From the NCBI RefSeq assembly GCF_030678875.1, contig NZ_JAUUDS010000003.1, forward strand, positions 124,001 through 188,000: a DNA stretch of 64,000 nt. The letters are read 5' to 3'. The translations under genes and the position numbers were made by a program. This DNA comes from Sphingomonas aurea. GTDB taxonomy: Bacteria; Pseudomonadota; Alphaproteobacteria; Sphingomonadales; Sphingomonadaceae. This document shows, piece by piece, positions 36,893 through 45,009 of this stretch. Position 1 is the stretch's first letter; each line of letters begins with the position of its first letter. The notes under the pieces were generated by a model. That model made no database searches. It was given only the letters and a program-made list of their open reading frames with translations, and was not told the origin of the DNA.

Positions 36893-37432
36893 TCAGCGCC
36901 CCACTTGCGCCACCACGGCAGCCCTAGGTGCCGCCATCGCTGCCGCACGGCTGCGCTCCGCCCAGCGGCGCTGCTCCAGCAACTCCACGGTCCGCGCCGC
37001 CAGTGCCGACAGGTGCCGCCGCTCGCGGTCGCTGGTGCCGCTGCGCGGCTCGGTATCGAACACGCACACCGTCCCTACCCGCTGGCGGTTCAGTGCCTTG
37101 ATCGGCGCGGCGGCATAGAAGCGGATATGCGGCTCGCCGATCACGAAGGGATTGGCCAGGAAGCGCGCATCCTTGCGCGTGTCGGCGACCACGGTCACGT
37201 CGTCGCTGTCCAGGATGTGCGTGCAGAACGAGATGGCGCGCGGGACGAAGCTGGCCTCGACGCCGAAGCGCGCCTTGTACCACTGGCGGTCCTCGTCGAT
37301 GAACGACACGACCGCACTGGGAACGTGGAGGGCGCGGGCCGCTTCGAATGCGATCGCATCGAAAGCGGCCTCTGCCGGGGTATCAAGGACGCCGTAGCTT
37401 TTCAGCGTCGCTAATCGCAGCGTCTCTACCAT
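36893..37432 (-). CDS. GAF-domain protein
   Basis: A 179-residue cytoplasmic protein made of one GAF domain: LKSYGVLDTPAEAAFDAIAFEAARALHVPSAVVSFID, then DRQWYKARFGVEA, SFCTHILDSDDVTVVADTR, FYAAAPIKALNRQRVGTVCVFD. A short Ala/Arg-rich helix ends it. No output domain is attached. The conserved Cys in SFCTHIL is common in this subgroup, which often occurs fused to GGDEF or histidine-kinase domains elsewhere. The ligand is unknown. Confidence 0.85.
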   Translation of the reverse strand: MVETLRLATLKSYGVLDTPAEAAFDAIAFEAARALHVPSAVVSFIDEDRQWYKARFGVEASFVPRAISFCTHILDSDDVTVVADTRKDARFLANPFVIGEPHIRFYAAAPIKALNRQRVGTVCVFDTEPRSGTSDRERRHLSALAARTVELLEQRRWAERSRAAAMAAPRAAVVAQVGR

Positions 37433-37521
37433 CCGTCCCAGCCTCTATCGGTCTGGAATACGGACCTATTCTCGATCGGTTAACAAAAAGTAAAATATGA
37501 CTTTTGCCGATCCGGTCTGGA

Positions 37522-38223
37522 TCATTCGGTCCGGGCGCCCTTGCGCTGTGCTTCCGGATCGACCGAGGGCGCGCCGCTGGCCGGGGTGCCGGTGTTGGCG
37601 ATGTCGCCCGTCTCGGCCTTGTTGTCCGCATCGACCGCATTGGCCGCCGCTGCGACATTGCCGCCGGCATCGGCCGCGGGCGCCTCGCCAGCAGCCGGGG
37701 CGGCGGGCAGCGGCAGGTTCGAGCCCTGGCTGTTGATATAGGCGATCACGTTCGCGCGGTCCTGCGGATTGGACAGGCCGGCGAAGGTCATCTTGGTGCC
37801 GTTGGCGAACTTGCGCGGCGAGGTCAGCCAGGCGTTCATCGCGTCGAACGTCCAGGTGCCGCCGACCGCCTTCAGCGCGTCGGAGAAGGCAAAGCCCGCC
37901 TTGCCCTGCGCGATCGCCTCGCCCAGCGTCCCGTACAGGTTCGGGCCGATGCCATTGGCGCCGCCCTGGTTGATCGTGTGGCAGGCCGCGCACTTCTTGA
38001 ACACCTCGGCGCCCTTGGCCGGGTCCGCGGTACCGAGCAGCGAGGCGATCGGCACTTCGGCCGCGCCGCCGCCGGCGCCCTCTTCCTCGACGCCCTCGAT
38101 CGGATAGCCCATCTTCTCGGGCCGGTGCCCGTCGAAGATCATGGTGCCGACGATCGCCGAGCCCAGCGCCACCATCCCCGCGCCCAGCGCCCATCCGGCG
38201 ATCGTGTTGGTCTTCAGGTCCAT
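37522..38223 (-). CDS. Membrane-anchored cytochrome c
   Basis: A 233-residue c-type cytochrome. An N-terminal anchor (TIAGWALGAGMVALGSAIVGTMIF) is followed by an acidic linker. The haem site is KKCAACHTINQGG, with the distal Met in TKMTFAGL and the class I features GPNLYGTLG and NVIAYI. The order resembles CycM/c552-type cytochromes that carry electrons between the bc1 complex and oxidases. After the haem domain comes a ~60-residue Ala/Gly/Asp-rich tail. The start could be either of two adjacent ATGs (38223 or 38226). It is divergent from pheA. Confidence 0.9.
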   Translation of the reverse strand: MDLKTNTIAGWALGAGMVALGSAIVGTMIFDGHRPEKMGYPIEGVEEEGAGGGAAEVPIASLLGTADPAKGAEVFKKCAACHTINQGGANGIGPNLYGTLGEAIAQGKAGFAFSDALKAVGGTWTFDAMNAWLTSPRKFANGTKMTFAGLSNPQDRANVIAYINSQGSNLPLPAAPAAGEAPAADAGGNVAAAANAVDADNKAETGDIANTGTPASGAPSVDPEAQRKGARTE

Positions 38224-38341
38224 CATTTGCCCCAGTATGCCCGGATTGCGCCGGAATGCTTTGCCGTCCCTTAGGAAAGCGTGGAGCCAACCGCAAGCCG
38301 CGCTTGATCGTTCCGGATCGGCCGTCCACAGGCGCAGGGCC

Positions 38342-39232
38342 ATGCAGAACTTCGCCGCCCCCGCGCAAACCCTGGTCGCCGAGATGACCGCCGCCGCCGC
38401 CGCCGAGCCGCAGCGCGCCGTCGCCTTTCAGGGTGCGCCCGGCGCCAACAGCCACGTCGCCGCGCGTGAGGCGTTTCCGGACGGCCTGCCGCTCCCGTGT
38501 TTCGACTTCGTCGACGCGATCGACGCGGTGAAGGACGGGCGGGCCGACTGTGCGGTGATCCCGATCGAAAATTCGCTCCACGGCCGCGTCGCCGACATGC
38601 ATTTCCTGCTTCCCGAATCGGGGCTGGCCATCACCGGCGAGCATTTCCTGCCGATCCGCCACGCGCTGATCGGCCGGGGTCCGGTGTCTGAAATCCGCCA
38701 GGCGATGAGCCACCCCCAGGCGCTCGGCCAGTGCCGCCACTGGCTGCGCGCGCACGGAATCGAGCCGGTCACCTATCCCGACACCGCCGGCGCCGCCGCG
38801 ATGGTCGCCGAACTCGCCGACCCCGCGATCGCCGCCCTCGCTCCACCCGGCGCCGCCGCGCTCTATGGCCTGGACCTGCTCGCGACCGACATCGCCGACG
38901 CCGACCACAACATGACCCGCTTCGTCACGCTGGCGCGCGGCAGCCGTCCGGCGGTCGGCGAGGGTCCGTGGATGACGACGCTGATCTTCGAGGTGAAGAA
39001 CATACCCGCCGCGCTCTACAAGGCGATGGGTGGCTTCGCGACCAATGGCGTCAACATGACCAAGCTGGAAAGCTACCAGCGCGGCGGCAGCTTCGCCGCG
39101 ACCGAATTCTACGCCGATGTCGAGGGTAAGACCGGCGACCCCGGCTTCGACCGGGCGGTGGAGGAACTGGGGTTCCATTCGAAATGGGTCCGCCTGCTCG
39201 GAACGTACCGGCAGGCGCGGGCACGGGGGTGA
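38342..39232 (+). CDS. pheA: Prephenate dehydratase PheA
   Basis: A 296-residue enzyme converting prephenate to phenylpyruvate for phenylalanine synthesis. The catalytic domain has AFQGAPGANSHVAARE, DCAVIPIENSLHGRV, MSHPQALGQCRHWL and HNMTRFVTLAR (the TRF motif). A C-terminal ACT domain (TLIFEVKNIPAALYKAMGGFATNGVNMTKLESY, FYADVEG) should bind phenylalanine for feedback control. There is no chorismate mutase domain. A strong hairpin follows 15 bases after the stop. Confidence 0.95.
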   Translation: MQNFAAPAQTLVAEMTAAAAAEPQRAVAFQGAPGANSHVAAREAFPDGLPLPCFDFVDAIDAVKDGRADCAVIPIENSLHGRVADMHFLLPESGLAITGEHFLPIRHALIGRGPVSEIRQAMSHPQALGQCRHWLRAHGIEPVTYPDTAGAAAMVAELADPAIAALAPPGAAALYGLDLLATDIADADHNMTRFVTLARGSRPAVGEGPWMTTLIFEVKNIPAALYKAMGGFATNGVNMTKLESYQRGGSFAATEFYADVEGKTGDPGFDRAVEELGFHSKWVRLLGTYRQARARG

Positions 39233-39246
39233 CCGGTCACCGCGGT

Positions 39247-39285
39247 GGAACCGGACACTACGTACCCGCTCGCGTGTCCGGTTCC
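39247..39285. terminator. Perfect 12-bp hairpin after pheA
   Basis: GGAACCGGACAC and GTGTCCGGTTCC are exact reverse complements around a 15-base loop. There is no T run, so it is not a classical intrinsic terminator. Its place just after pheA suggests an mRNA-end structure. Confidence 0.5.
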
Positions 39286-39390
39286 GACGCTGCCACGCGC
39301 CGGTCGGAGCGGTTCGGGTGGCGCGGCGGATGATCGGCATGCGGGTGGCATAACAGGTGGGGGCGGGTGTAGGACATCGGGGGCAAGCCC

Positions 39391-39597
39391 ATGCTGACCC
39401 TCCTCGCCCTTCTCCTCACCGCGCCGCCGATCTGCACGACGGTAAAGCAACCCTGCCGCGCCTGCACCGAGGTGAGGGGTAAGCGGGTGTGCTCCACCCT
39501 CGGCATCGCGTGCCAGCCGAAGGTGCGGGTGTGCAAGCCGGCTGCGGGCAAGGCGCCGGCGACAGACCCCGCGAAGGTGACGACGCGCGACCGCTAG
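39391..39597 (+). CDS. Small Cys-rich secreted protein
   Basis: A 68-residue protein. The N terminus MLTLLALLLTAPP is a short signal peptide. The mature part holds six cysteines in about 35 residues (C-x6-C-x2-C-x9-C-x6-C-x6-C), then a Lys/Ala/Pro-rich tail. GGGGGC precedes the ATG. The even number of cysteines suggests disulfides in the periplasm. I do not recognise a family. A terminator-like hairpin lies downstream. Confidence 0.6.
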   Translation: MLTLLALLLTAPPICTTVKQPCRACTEVRGKRVCSTLGIACQPKVRVCKPAAGKAPATDPAKVTTRDR

Positions 39598-39666
39598 GAG
39601 CACCTTGCGCAAGACGCCTGTCAGACCTATGTCTGCGACAAGGATTGGGCTTTCCCGGTCGACGTC

Positions 39667-39697
39667 AGGGCTTCGGATAACCGGAGCCCTTTCGTTT
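39667..39697 (+). terminator. Probable Rho-independent terminator
   Basis: A ten-base stem AGGGCTTCGG/CCGGAGCCCT (one G-U pair) with a four-base ATAA loop, followed by TTCGTTT. It can end transcription of the small Cys-rich gene and lies just beyond the convergent DUF3800 pseudogene. Confidence 0.65.
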
Positions 39698-39712
39698 ATG
39701 CGGCGTTCCCGA

Positions 39713-40479
39713 TCAGGGGAAAATCTTAAACGCGCAGATGCGATCGGCAATGACATCATGGGCGCGGTTCGGCTGATCGGGCCTAATCGCGCGCAACGCC
39801 AAGGGGCGTGCGATCAGGTCGCTGAGTTGATGACCCGCCAGATTCGCTGCCTTGGAAACGAACAGCGGCTCCAGCGGTGTCCGCCCGAAGTCGACGGATC
39901 GCCAACCCCACCGCTTGTCGTTCGACGCCACGCGACGAAACTCCAATTCCAGCTGTCGATCCTCCTCCCGTCCACGCGCCTCGAACAGAACATGGGTCAG
40001 GCGTTCGCATTGACCATCGGCCACCAGCCGGTCGCTCAACTTCTCCATGCAGAAATGCATGGCGATCTCGTACGGGTTCCAAGGATCGGCGTACCGCGCC
40101 TTGTGCCTCACCTTATCGATGACCGCGCAATACGCATGAAATCGCGCGCCCGCCACGATTGCGTTCAAGTCTGCCATGAACGCCTCGCGCAGTGCGGCAT
40201 CCTGCCGCAGAAAGGCGAAGGGGGGCGCCTGCTTGCGAATATCTCGTTCATGGAGAATCGCCGCGTCATGCCCGAAATACTTAAACTTCAGCCGTCGAAA
40301 TGCGGGCTCGATCTCGGCAGCATAGGCGACCTTCTCGAAGACGCAGAATACGAGCGCGAAGACAGGAAATTGGGGGTCGATCGAGACAAGGCCATGGTGC
40401 CACTCTCATCCGCAAAGACGATGAAGTCACCGAACTCCTTTATCAAACCCTCGCTTATCGATCGGCTTACCCCGCCCAC
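39713..40479 (-). pseudogene. Frameshifted DUF3800-family gene
   Basis: Two overlapping frames together give one DUF3800 protein. The N-terminal frame (GTG 40479 or TTG 40446) reads KEFGDFIVFADESGT and then runs into unrelated sequence. The next frame, from about 40395 down, reads GLVSIDPQFPVFALVFCVFEKVAY, LKFKYFGHDAAILHERDIRK, then the C-terminal part (FHAYCAVIDKVRHK) to 39713. Adding one C to the CC at about 40399 would give DESGTHGLVS, the usual family sequence. DUF3800 proteins are predicted RNase H-like enzymes, often near mobile or defence genes. The break could be natural or a base-calling error. It overlaps the end of nudC. Confidence 0.85.
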
Positions 40480-41339
40480 ACGCCCAGCAACGTCCGCGCG
40501 ATCGCATAGGGCGGTGGCGCCAGGAACGGCCCCGGCTCACCGGCCAGCACGGCGCGGACCTCGTCGCGCGTTACCCACATCGCGTCCTCCAGCTCGTTCG
40601 TATCCACCGTCAGCGTGTCGCTGTCGGCGGTGGCGATGCAGGCGATCATCAGTTGCGACGGGAACGGCCAAGGCTGGCTGGCGATGTAGCGCACGCCCGT
40701 GACGTGCACCCCCGCCTCCTCGGCGATCTCGCGCGCCACGGCTTCCTCGATCGCCTCGGCCGGCTCGACGAAGCCGGCGAGTGCCGAGTAGCGGCCCTCC
40801 GGCCAGCCCTTGCCGCGGCCGAGCAGCGCGCGGCCGTCATGCTCGGCGATCATGATGACGACCGGGTCGACGCGCGGGAAATGCTCGGTGCCGCACGCCG
40901 CGCAGCGCCGTCCCCAGCCCGCCCGGAACGGGGCGGTCGCCTGCCCGCAATTGGCGCAGAAGCCGTGGCGCGCATGCCAGTCGAGCAAACTCCGCGCCGC
41001 CGCATAGGTCGCCGCCTCGCCCGGCTGCAACCCGGACAGGACCGCCATCAGCGCCGGGCTGCGGATGGCCGGCACGTCACCCCGACCGCTCGCCGGCAGC
41101 AGCGCCGCGACATGCGCCCGCCCGCCGTCCATCCCCAGCAGCACCGGCTCCGCCCCCGGCGGCGCATCGGCATAATCGCCCCAGGCGAGCAGCCCCTCGC
41201 CGGTCACCTGCGGCGTCAGTCCGTCGAGCAGCAGCATCCGCGCCCCCGACAGCGCCGCCGCCAGCGCCTCGGGATCGTGCCGCAACCGGTCCGCCCGGTC
41301 GAGCCGCCCGCCGGTGAACCCGATCGTCGTCCCACTCAT
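40467..41339 (-). CDS. nudC: NADH pyrophosphatase NudC
   Basis: A 290-residue Nudix hydrolase cleaving NAD(H) and, in known members, removing NAD caps from RNA. It has the zinc ribbon (FCANCGQ...RRCAACGTEHFPRVDP), the Nudix box GFVEPAEAIEEAVAREIAEEAGV and the NudC hallmark ASQPWPFPSQLM. The ATG overlaps the stop of the serine-hydrolase gene as ATGA; an upstream extension lies inside that gene. It is third in mutY-hydrolase-nudC. Both MutY and NudC act on damaged or modified nucleotides, a plausible reason for the pairing. Confidence 0.95.
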   Translation of the reverse strand: MSGTTIGFTGGRLDRADRLRHDPEALAAALSGARMLLLDGLTPQVTGEGLLAWGDYADAPPGAEPVLLGMDGGRAHVAALLPASGRGDVPAIRSPALMAVLSGLQPGEAATYAAARSLLDWHARHGFCANCGQATAPFRAGWGRRCAACGTEHFPRVDPVVIMIAEHDGRALLGRGKGWPEGRYSALAGFVEPAEAIEEAVAREIAEEAGVHVTGVRYIASQPWPFPSQLMIACIATADSDTLTVDTNELEDAMWVTRDEVRAVLAGEPGPFLAPPPYAIARTLLGVWAG

Positions 41340-42682
41340 CGGGGCGACGTCGTCCCGTGCAGCCGCATCGCATCCTGCATCAGCGCGGCGGTGACGTCGC
41401 GGCGCAGCGGATACTGGTCGGCCGGGAAATAGTTGACCATCACCGTGCCACGCACCTTCTTGACCGGGTCGACCCAGGCGATCGTCCCCGCCGCGCCGCC
41501 CCAGCCATAGGTGCCCTTGCCCGGAAACCCGCCCGGTCCGTCGGCGAGGTAGACCGATCCGCCCGCGCCGAATCCCATCGGCGCCGCCGCCTGCGTGCCA
41601 CCGGTGCCGCCGCCGACCTCGCCGAAGGTCACGCCATCGGGCAGCAGGTTCGACATGCCCAGCCGCACCGTTTCCGGCTTCATCACCCGCACGCCGTCCA
41701 GCGTCCCCTCGTCCAACAGCATGTGCAGAAACCGGTCGTAGTCGCGCGCCGACATCACCAGCCCGGCGCCGCCATAGGGAAAGCTCGGCGGCTGCAGCCA
41801 CACCGAGGTCGCGCCCGGATCGAGCGGCGCGCGCGAACCGAGGGTGAAGGCATAGTTGGTCGCCAGCCGCCCAGCCGCCGACGCCGGCACCGTCCAGTAG
41901 CTCGACCGCATCTTCAAGGGGTCGAACAGCCGTGTCTGGACGAAGCGCTCGAACGGCATACCGCTCGCCTTCTCGATCACCGCGGCCAGCACGTCGAGCC
42001 CGATCGAGTAGCTCCACTTCGTCCCCGGCTCGGCGATCAGCGGCATGGTCGCGACCCGCTCGGCAAAGGCGGCGAGCGTCGCCGGCCGGGTGGCGCGCGC
42101 CTTTGCCTCGACCTCGGCATTGACGGTGGCGGGTACCAGGCCGAGCCGCTCATATTCCTTCAGCAGCGGCCCCTTGGTCACGATCGTATAGCCCAGACCA
42201 GCGGTATGGGTCAGCAGATGGCGCACCGTGATCGCCGTCTTCGCCGGCACCGAATCGAGGCTGGTATCGGGGCTGGTCAGCACCCGCATCTTGGCAAAGC
42301 CCGGAAAGAAGTCGCTGATCGGCTGGTCCAGCTTCAGCCTGCCATCCTCGATCATGATCATCGCCGCCATGCCGGTGATCGGCTTGGTCATCGAATAGAC
42401 CCGCCACAGGCTGTCGGGTCCCGCCGCCGCCGCGCCCCGATCGTCGGAGATACGGCCCGCCGCCGGGAACAGCGTCGGCGCGTCGCCCACGCCGAACGCC
42501 CCGACGATCCCCGGCATCTTGCCGTCGCGGACATACCCATCGAACAGCGCCTGCGTGTGCGGCAGATATGCCACGGCCGTCGGGGCCTGAGCGGCCGGAC
42601 GTGGTTGCGGCTGCGGCGCCTGCGCCACCAGCGGCGCGGCGAGGAGCGACAGGATCAGCGGTGCGGCAGCGAGCGTCTTCAT
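41336..42682 (-). CDS. Secreted serine hydrolase of the beta-lactamase (class C/esterase) family
   Basis: A 448-residue protein with signal peptide MKTLAAAPLILSLLAAPLVAQA. The catalytic SxxK is in RVYSMTKPITG, followed by HLLTHTAGLGYT, and the second motif Tyr in KWSYSIGLDVLAAVIE. The C-terminal GGAGLVMSARDYDRFLHMLL and GYGWGGAAGT-like region (TYGWGGAAGTIAWVD) are typical of family VIII esterases and penicillin-binding-protein-like hydrolases. A true beta-lactamase role is not supported. ATGA overlaps join it to mutY upstream and nudC downstream. Confidence 0.88.
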   Translation of the reverse strand: MKTLAAAPLILSLLAAPLVAQAPQPQPRPAAQAPTAVAYLPHTQALFDGYVRDGKMPGIVGAFGVGDAPTLFPAAGRISDDRGAAAAGPDSLWRVYSMTKPITGMAAMIMIEDGRLKLDQPISDFFPGFAKMRVLTSPDTSLDSVPAKTAITVRHLLTHTAGLGYTIVTKGPLLKEYERLGLVPATVNAEVEAKARATRPATLAAFAERVATMPLIAEPGTKWSYSIGLDVLAAVIEKASGMPFERFVQTRLFDPLKMRSSYWTVPASAAGRLATNYAFTLGSRAPLDPGATSVWLQPPSFPYGGAGLVMSARDYDRFLHMLLDEGTLDGVRVMKPETVRLGMSNLLPDGVTFGEVGGGTGGTQAAAPMGFGAGGSVYLADGPGGFPGKGTYGWGGAAGTIAWVDPVKKVRGTVMVNYFPADQYPLRRDVTAALMQDAMRLHGTTSPR

Positions 42683-43731
42683 CGGTCACTCTCCAATATG
42701 GCCCGAACGGCCTTGGCGAACAGCGTCGGCAACCCCGCCGATTCGACATCGGCGACCGGCCACCACTCCCCCTCGCCCTGCGGCGTTCCGCGCCCGATCG
42801 CAAGGGATAGCGTCAGGTCGAAATGGGTGAAGCCGTGCGCCACCGTGACGGGCAGGACGCGCCAGTCGGTGGCGGCGGGTGCGTCGGCGAGCAGCGGCGG
42901 CTCTTCGCTCCACGACCCGGTCGGCAGCGCCCGCATCCCGCCGAGCAGGCCCTTGGGCGGGCGGCGGACGAGCCACACCGAACCCGTCATGCCGGGACCG
43001 TCCCCCTCCAGCCAGAACACCGTCCCGAACCGCGCCGGTCGCGCCTTCTTCTTCGCCTTCACGGGCAGCCGCTCCGGCTCTCCCTCCGCGAAGCCGCGAC
43101 ACTCCTCCCGCAACGGACACAGCAGGCAGCGGGGCCGCTTCGGCGAGCATATCGTCGCCCCCAGATCCATCATCGCCTGTGCGAAGTCCCCGGCCCGCAG
43201 TGTCGGCGTGATCGAATCCGCCGCCGCCCGGATCGCCCCGCGGGCGCCCGGCAGCGGTGCGTCGATGGCGAACAGCCGCGCCACCACCCGCTCGACATTG
43301 GCGTCGACCACCACCGCCCGCTCACCGAACGCGATCGCCGCCACCGCGGCCGCCGTGTACGCCCCCAGCCCCGGCAGCGCCCGCAACTCCGCCTCGGTCG
43401 TTGGAAATGCGCCGCGATGGTCATCAACGACCGCGCGCGCCGCCTTCACCAGGTTGCGCGCCCGGGCATAGTAACCCAGCCCCGCCCAGGCGGCCATCAC
43501 CTCGCCCTCGTCCGCCGCCGCCAGGCTGGCCACGTCCGGCCAGCGCGCGACCCAGTTCTCGAACCGGGGTCGCACCGCCGCGACGGTGGTCTGCTGCAGC
43601 ATCACCTCCGACAGCCACACGCGGTACGGATCGGCCGTCTCGCCCGGCCGCGCCCGCCAGGGCAGCACCCGCCCATGCGCGTCGTACCAGGCGAGCAGTT
43701 CGGCACCGATGGAAGATCGCTTGGCGTCCAC
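42679..43731 (-). CDS. mutY: A/G-specific adenine glycosylase MutY
   Basis: A 350-residue DNA-repair enzyme that removes adenine opposite 8-oxoguanine. Key parts are WLSEVMLQQTTVAAV, the helix-hairpin-helix LPGLGAYTAAAVAAIAFGERAVVVDANVERVVAR with the catalytic Asp, the [4Fe-4S] motif CSPKRPRCLLCPLREEC (C-x6-C-x2-C-x5-C), and a C-terminal MutT-like domain ending HFDLTLSLAIG. It is divergent from the DciA-like gene across 26 bases. It begins a three-gene transcript. Confidence 0.96.
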   Translation of the reverse strand: MDAKRSSIGAELLAWYDAHGRVLPWRARPGETADPYRVWLSEVMLQQTTVAAVRPRFENWVARWPDVASLAAADEGEVMAAWAGLGYYARARNLVKAARAVVDDHRGAFPTTEAELRALPGLGAYTAAAVAAIAFGERAVVVDANVERVVARLFAIDAPLPGARGAIRAAADSITPTLRAGDFAQAMMDLGATICSPKRPRCLLCPLREECRGFAEGEPERLPVKAKKKARPARFGTVFWLEGDGPGMTGSVWLVRRPPKGLLGGMRALPTGSWSEEPPLLADAPAATDWRVLPVTVAHGFTHFDLTLSLAIGRGTPQGEGEWWPVADVESAGLPTLFAKAVRAILESDR

Positions 43732-43757
43732 CCGCCCGCTATGGCATGGGGACCGGC

Positions 43758-44312
43758 ATGAGCAAGCGCGACGGCGCCACCCCCACGATCAGGCGCCCCG
43801 CCCCGCGCGCCAAGCCACCAGCCGAGCCGGTGCGCTCCAACCGCGCGCGCGCCGTGTCGGAGCTGCTGCCGGCGATCGGCGGCGCCGCATTCCGGCGTTT
43901 CGGCTTCGTGCAGTCCGCGCTGGTCAGCCGCTGGCCGGAGATCGTCGGCGAGAAGCTGGCGCGCGCCTCCGCCCCCGAATCGATCCGCTTCCCCGTGGGT
44001 CAGAAGGCGGACGGCACGCTGACCCTGACCGTCCACGGCGCCTATGCGGTGATGATCCAGCACGTCGTGCCGGAGATCGTCGAGCGGGTGAACCGCTTCT
44101 TCGGCTACACCGCCGTCGCCCGCATCCAGATCCGCCAGGGCGAGATTGCCGCCACCGCCGGTGCGATCCGCCGCGCGCCCGCGGGCATCCGTGCCGTGCC
44201 CGAGGAAATGGGCGAGGGCCTGAAATCGATCGCCGACCCGGAACTGCGGGCGGTGCTGGAATCGCTGGCCGCGGGCGTCGCGGCGACCCGCGGGCTTCCC
44301 AAGGTATCCTGA
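43758..44312 (+). CDS. DUF721 / DciA-like protein
   Basis: A 184-residue basic protein. The DUF721 core is AVSELLPAIGGAAFRRFGFVQSALVSRWPEIVGEKLA...SIRFPVG, then TLTLTVHGAYAVMIQHVVPEIVERVNRFFGY. DUF721 includes DciA, the loader of replicative helicase in bacteria without DnaC, so a replication role is likely. An ATG at 43746 is also possible. Its stop overlaps the first thioredoxin gene by one base (TGATG). Confidence 0.82.
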   Translation: MSKRDGATPTIRRPAPRAKPPAEPVRSNRARAVSELLPAIGGAAFRRFGFVQSALVSRWPEIVGEKLARASAPESIRFPVGQKADGTLTLTVHGAYAVMIQHVVPEIVERVNRFFGYTAVARIQIRQGEIAATAGAIRRAPAGIRAVPEEMGEGLKSIADPELRAVLESLAAGVAATRGLPKVS

Positions 44313-44989
44313 TGCGTCTGAAATTCGGCTTGCTCGCCCTGCTCCTCCTCGCCCCGACCCTGACCACGGCCGCGCCGCCGCGCGACTGGTCGGCGGTCGC
44401 GACGATGAAGCCTGACGGCGCCTATGTCCTCGGCAGTCCCGCGGCGAAGGTAAAGCTGGTCGAATGGGCCAGCTATACCTGCCCGCACTGCGGCCACTTC
44501 GCCACCGAATCGGCACCGGTGCTGAAGGACCGGATGATCCGCTCCGGCTCGACCAGCCTCGAGGTGCGGCACCTGGTCCGCGATCCCGTCGACCTCGCCG
44601 CCGCGATCGTGGTGCGCTGCACCGGCGCGCGTGGCTTTGCCGCCACCAACCTTGCCGTCTTCGCGCAGCAGGAGAAGTGGATGACGCAGGCCAACACCTT
44701 CCTCCAGGCCAATGGCGAGCGGCTCGACAAGCTCCCCCGCGCCGCCGCGTTGCGCCAGGTCGCCGACGGCACCGGCCTGACCGCAATCGGCAAGGCGCAT
44801 GGGCTGACCGAGCCGCAGGTCGCCGCCTGCTTCGCCGACCAGGCCGCGATCGACAAGCTGCTGGCGCTGAGCGCAACCGTACCGGCAGAGGTCACCGGCA
44901 CTCCTACCTTCTTCCTCAACGGCAAGTTGCAGCCGCAGGGCACCTGGGCGCAGCTCCAGCCCGCGCTCGCCGCCGCCGGCGCCCGCTGA
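44312..44989 (+). CDS. DsbA-type thioredoxin-fold protein (signal peptide form)
   Basis: A 225-residue periplasmic protein. The signal peptide is MRLKFGLLALLLLAPTLTTAA. The thioredoxin fold carries the redox centre SYTCPHCGHF and the cis-Pro loop TGTPTFFLNGK. A helical insertion lies between, as in DsbA_4/Com1-like proteins. It should oxidise or reshuffle disulfides of exported proteins. A second DsbA-like gene follows 20 bases later. Confidence 0.9.
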   Translation: MRLKFGLLALLLLAPTLTTAAPPRDWSAVATMKPDGAYVLGSPAAKVKLVEWASYTCPHCGHFATESAPVLKDRMIRSGSTSLEVRHLVRDPVDLAAAIVVRCTGARGFAATNLAVFAQQEKWMTQANTFLQANGERLDKLPRAAALRQVADGTGLTAIGKAHGLTEPQVAACFADQAAIDKLLALSATVPAEVTGTPTFFLNGKLQPQGTWAQLQPALAAAGAR

Positions 44990-45009
44990 TTCCCTCAGGA
45001 GCCATTCGC

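Noticed and set aside
40022..40177. A separate gene starting at ATG 40177 (MADLNAIVAG) on the minus strand
   Set aside because: Similarity to DUF3800 continues upstream in the same frame, so this Met is internal to the broken gene and not a true start.
41336..42682. Antibiotic-resistance beta-lactamase
   Set aside because: SxxK and fold fit the class C-like family, but the sequence matches secreted esterase/peptidase-type members better, and the gene sits in a housekeeping operon with mutY and nudC.
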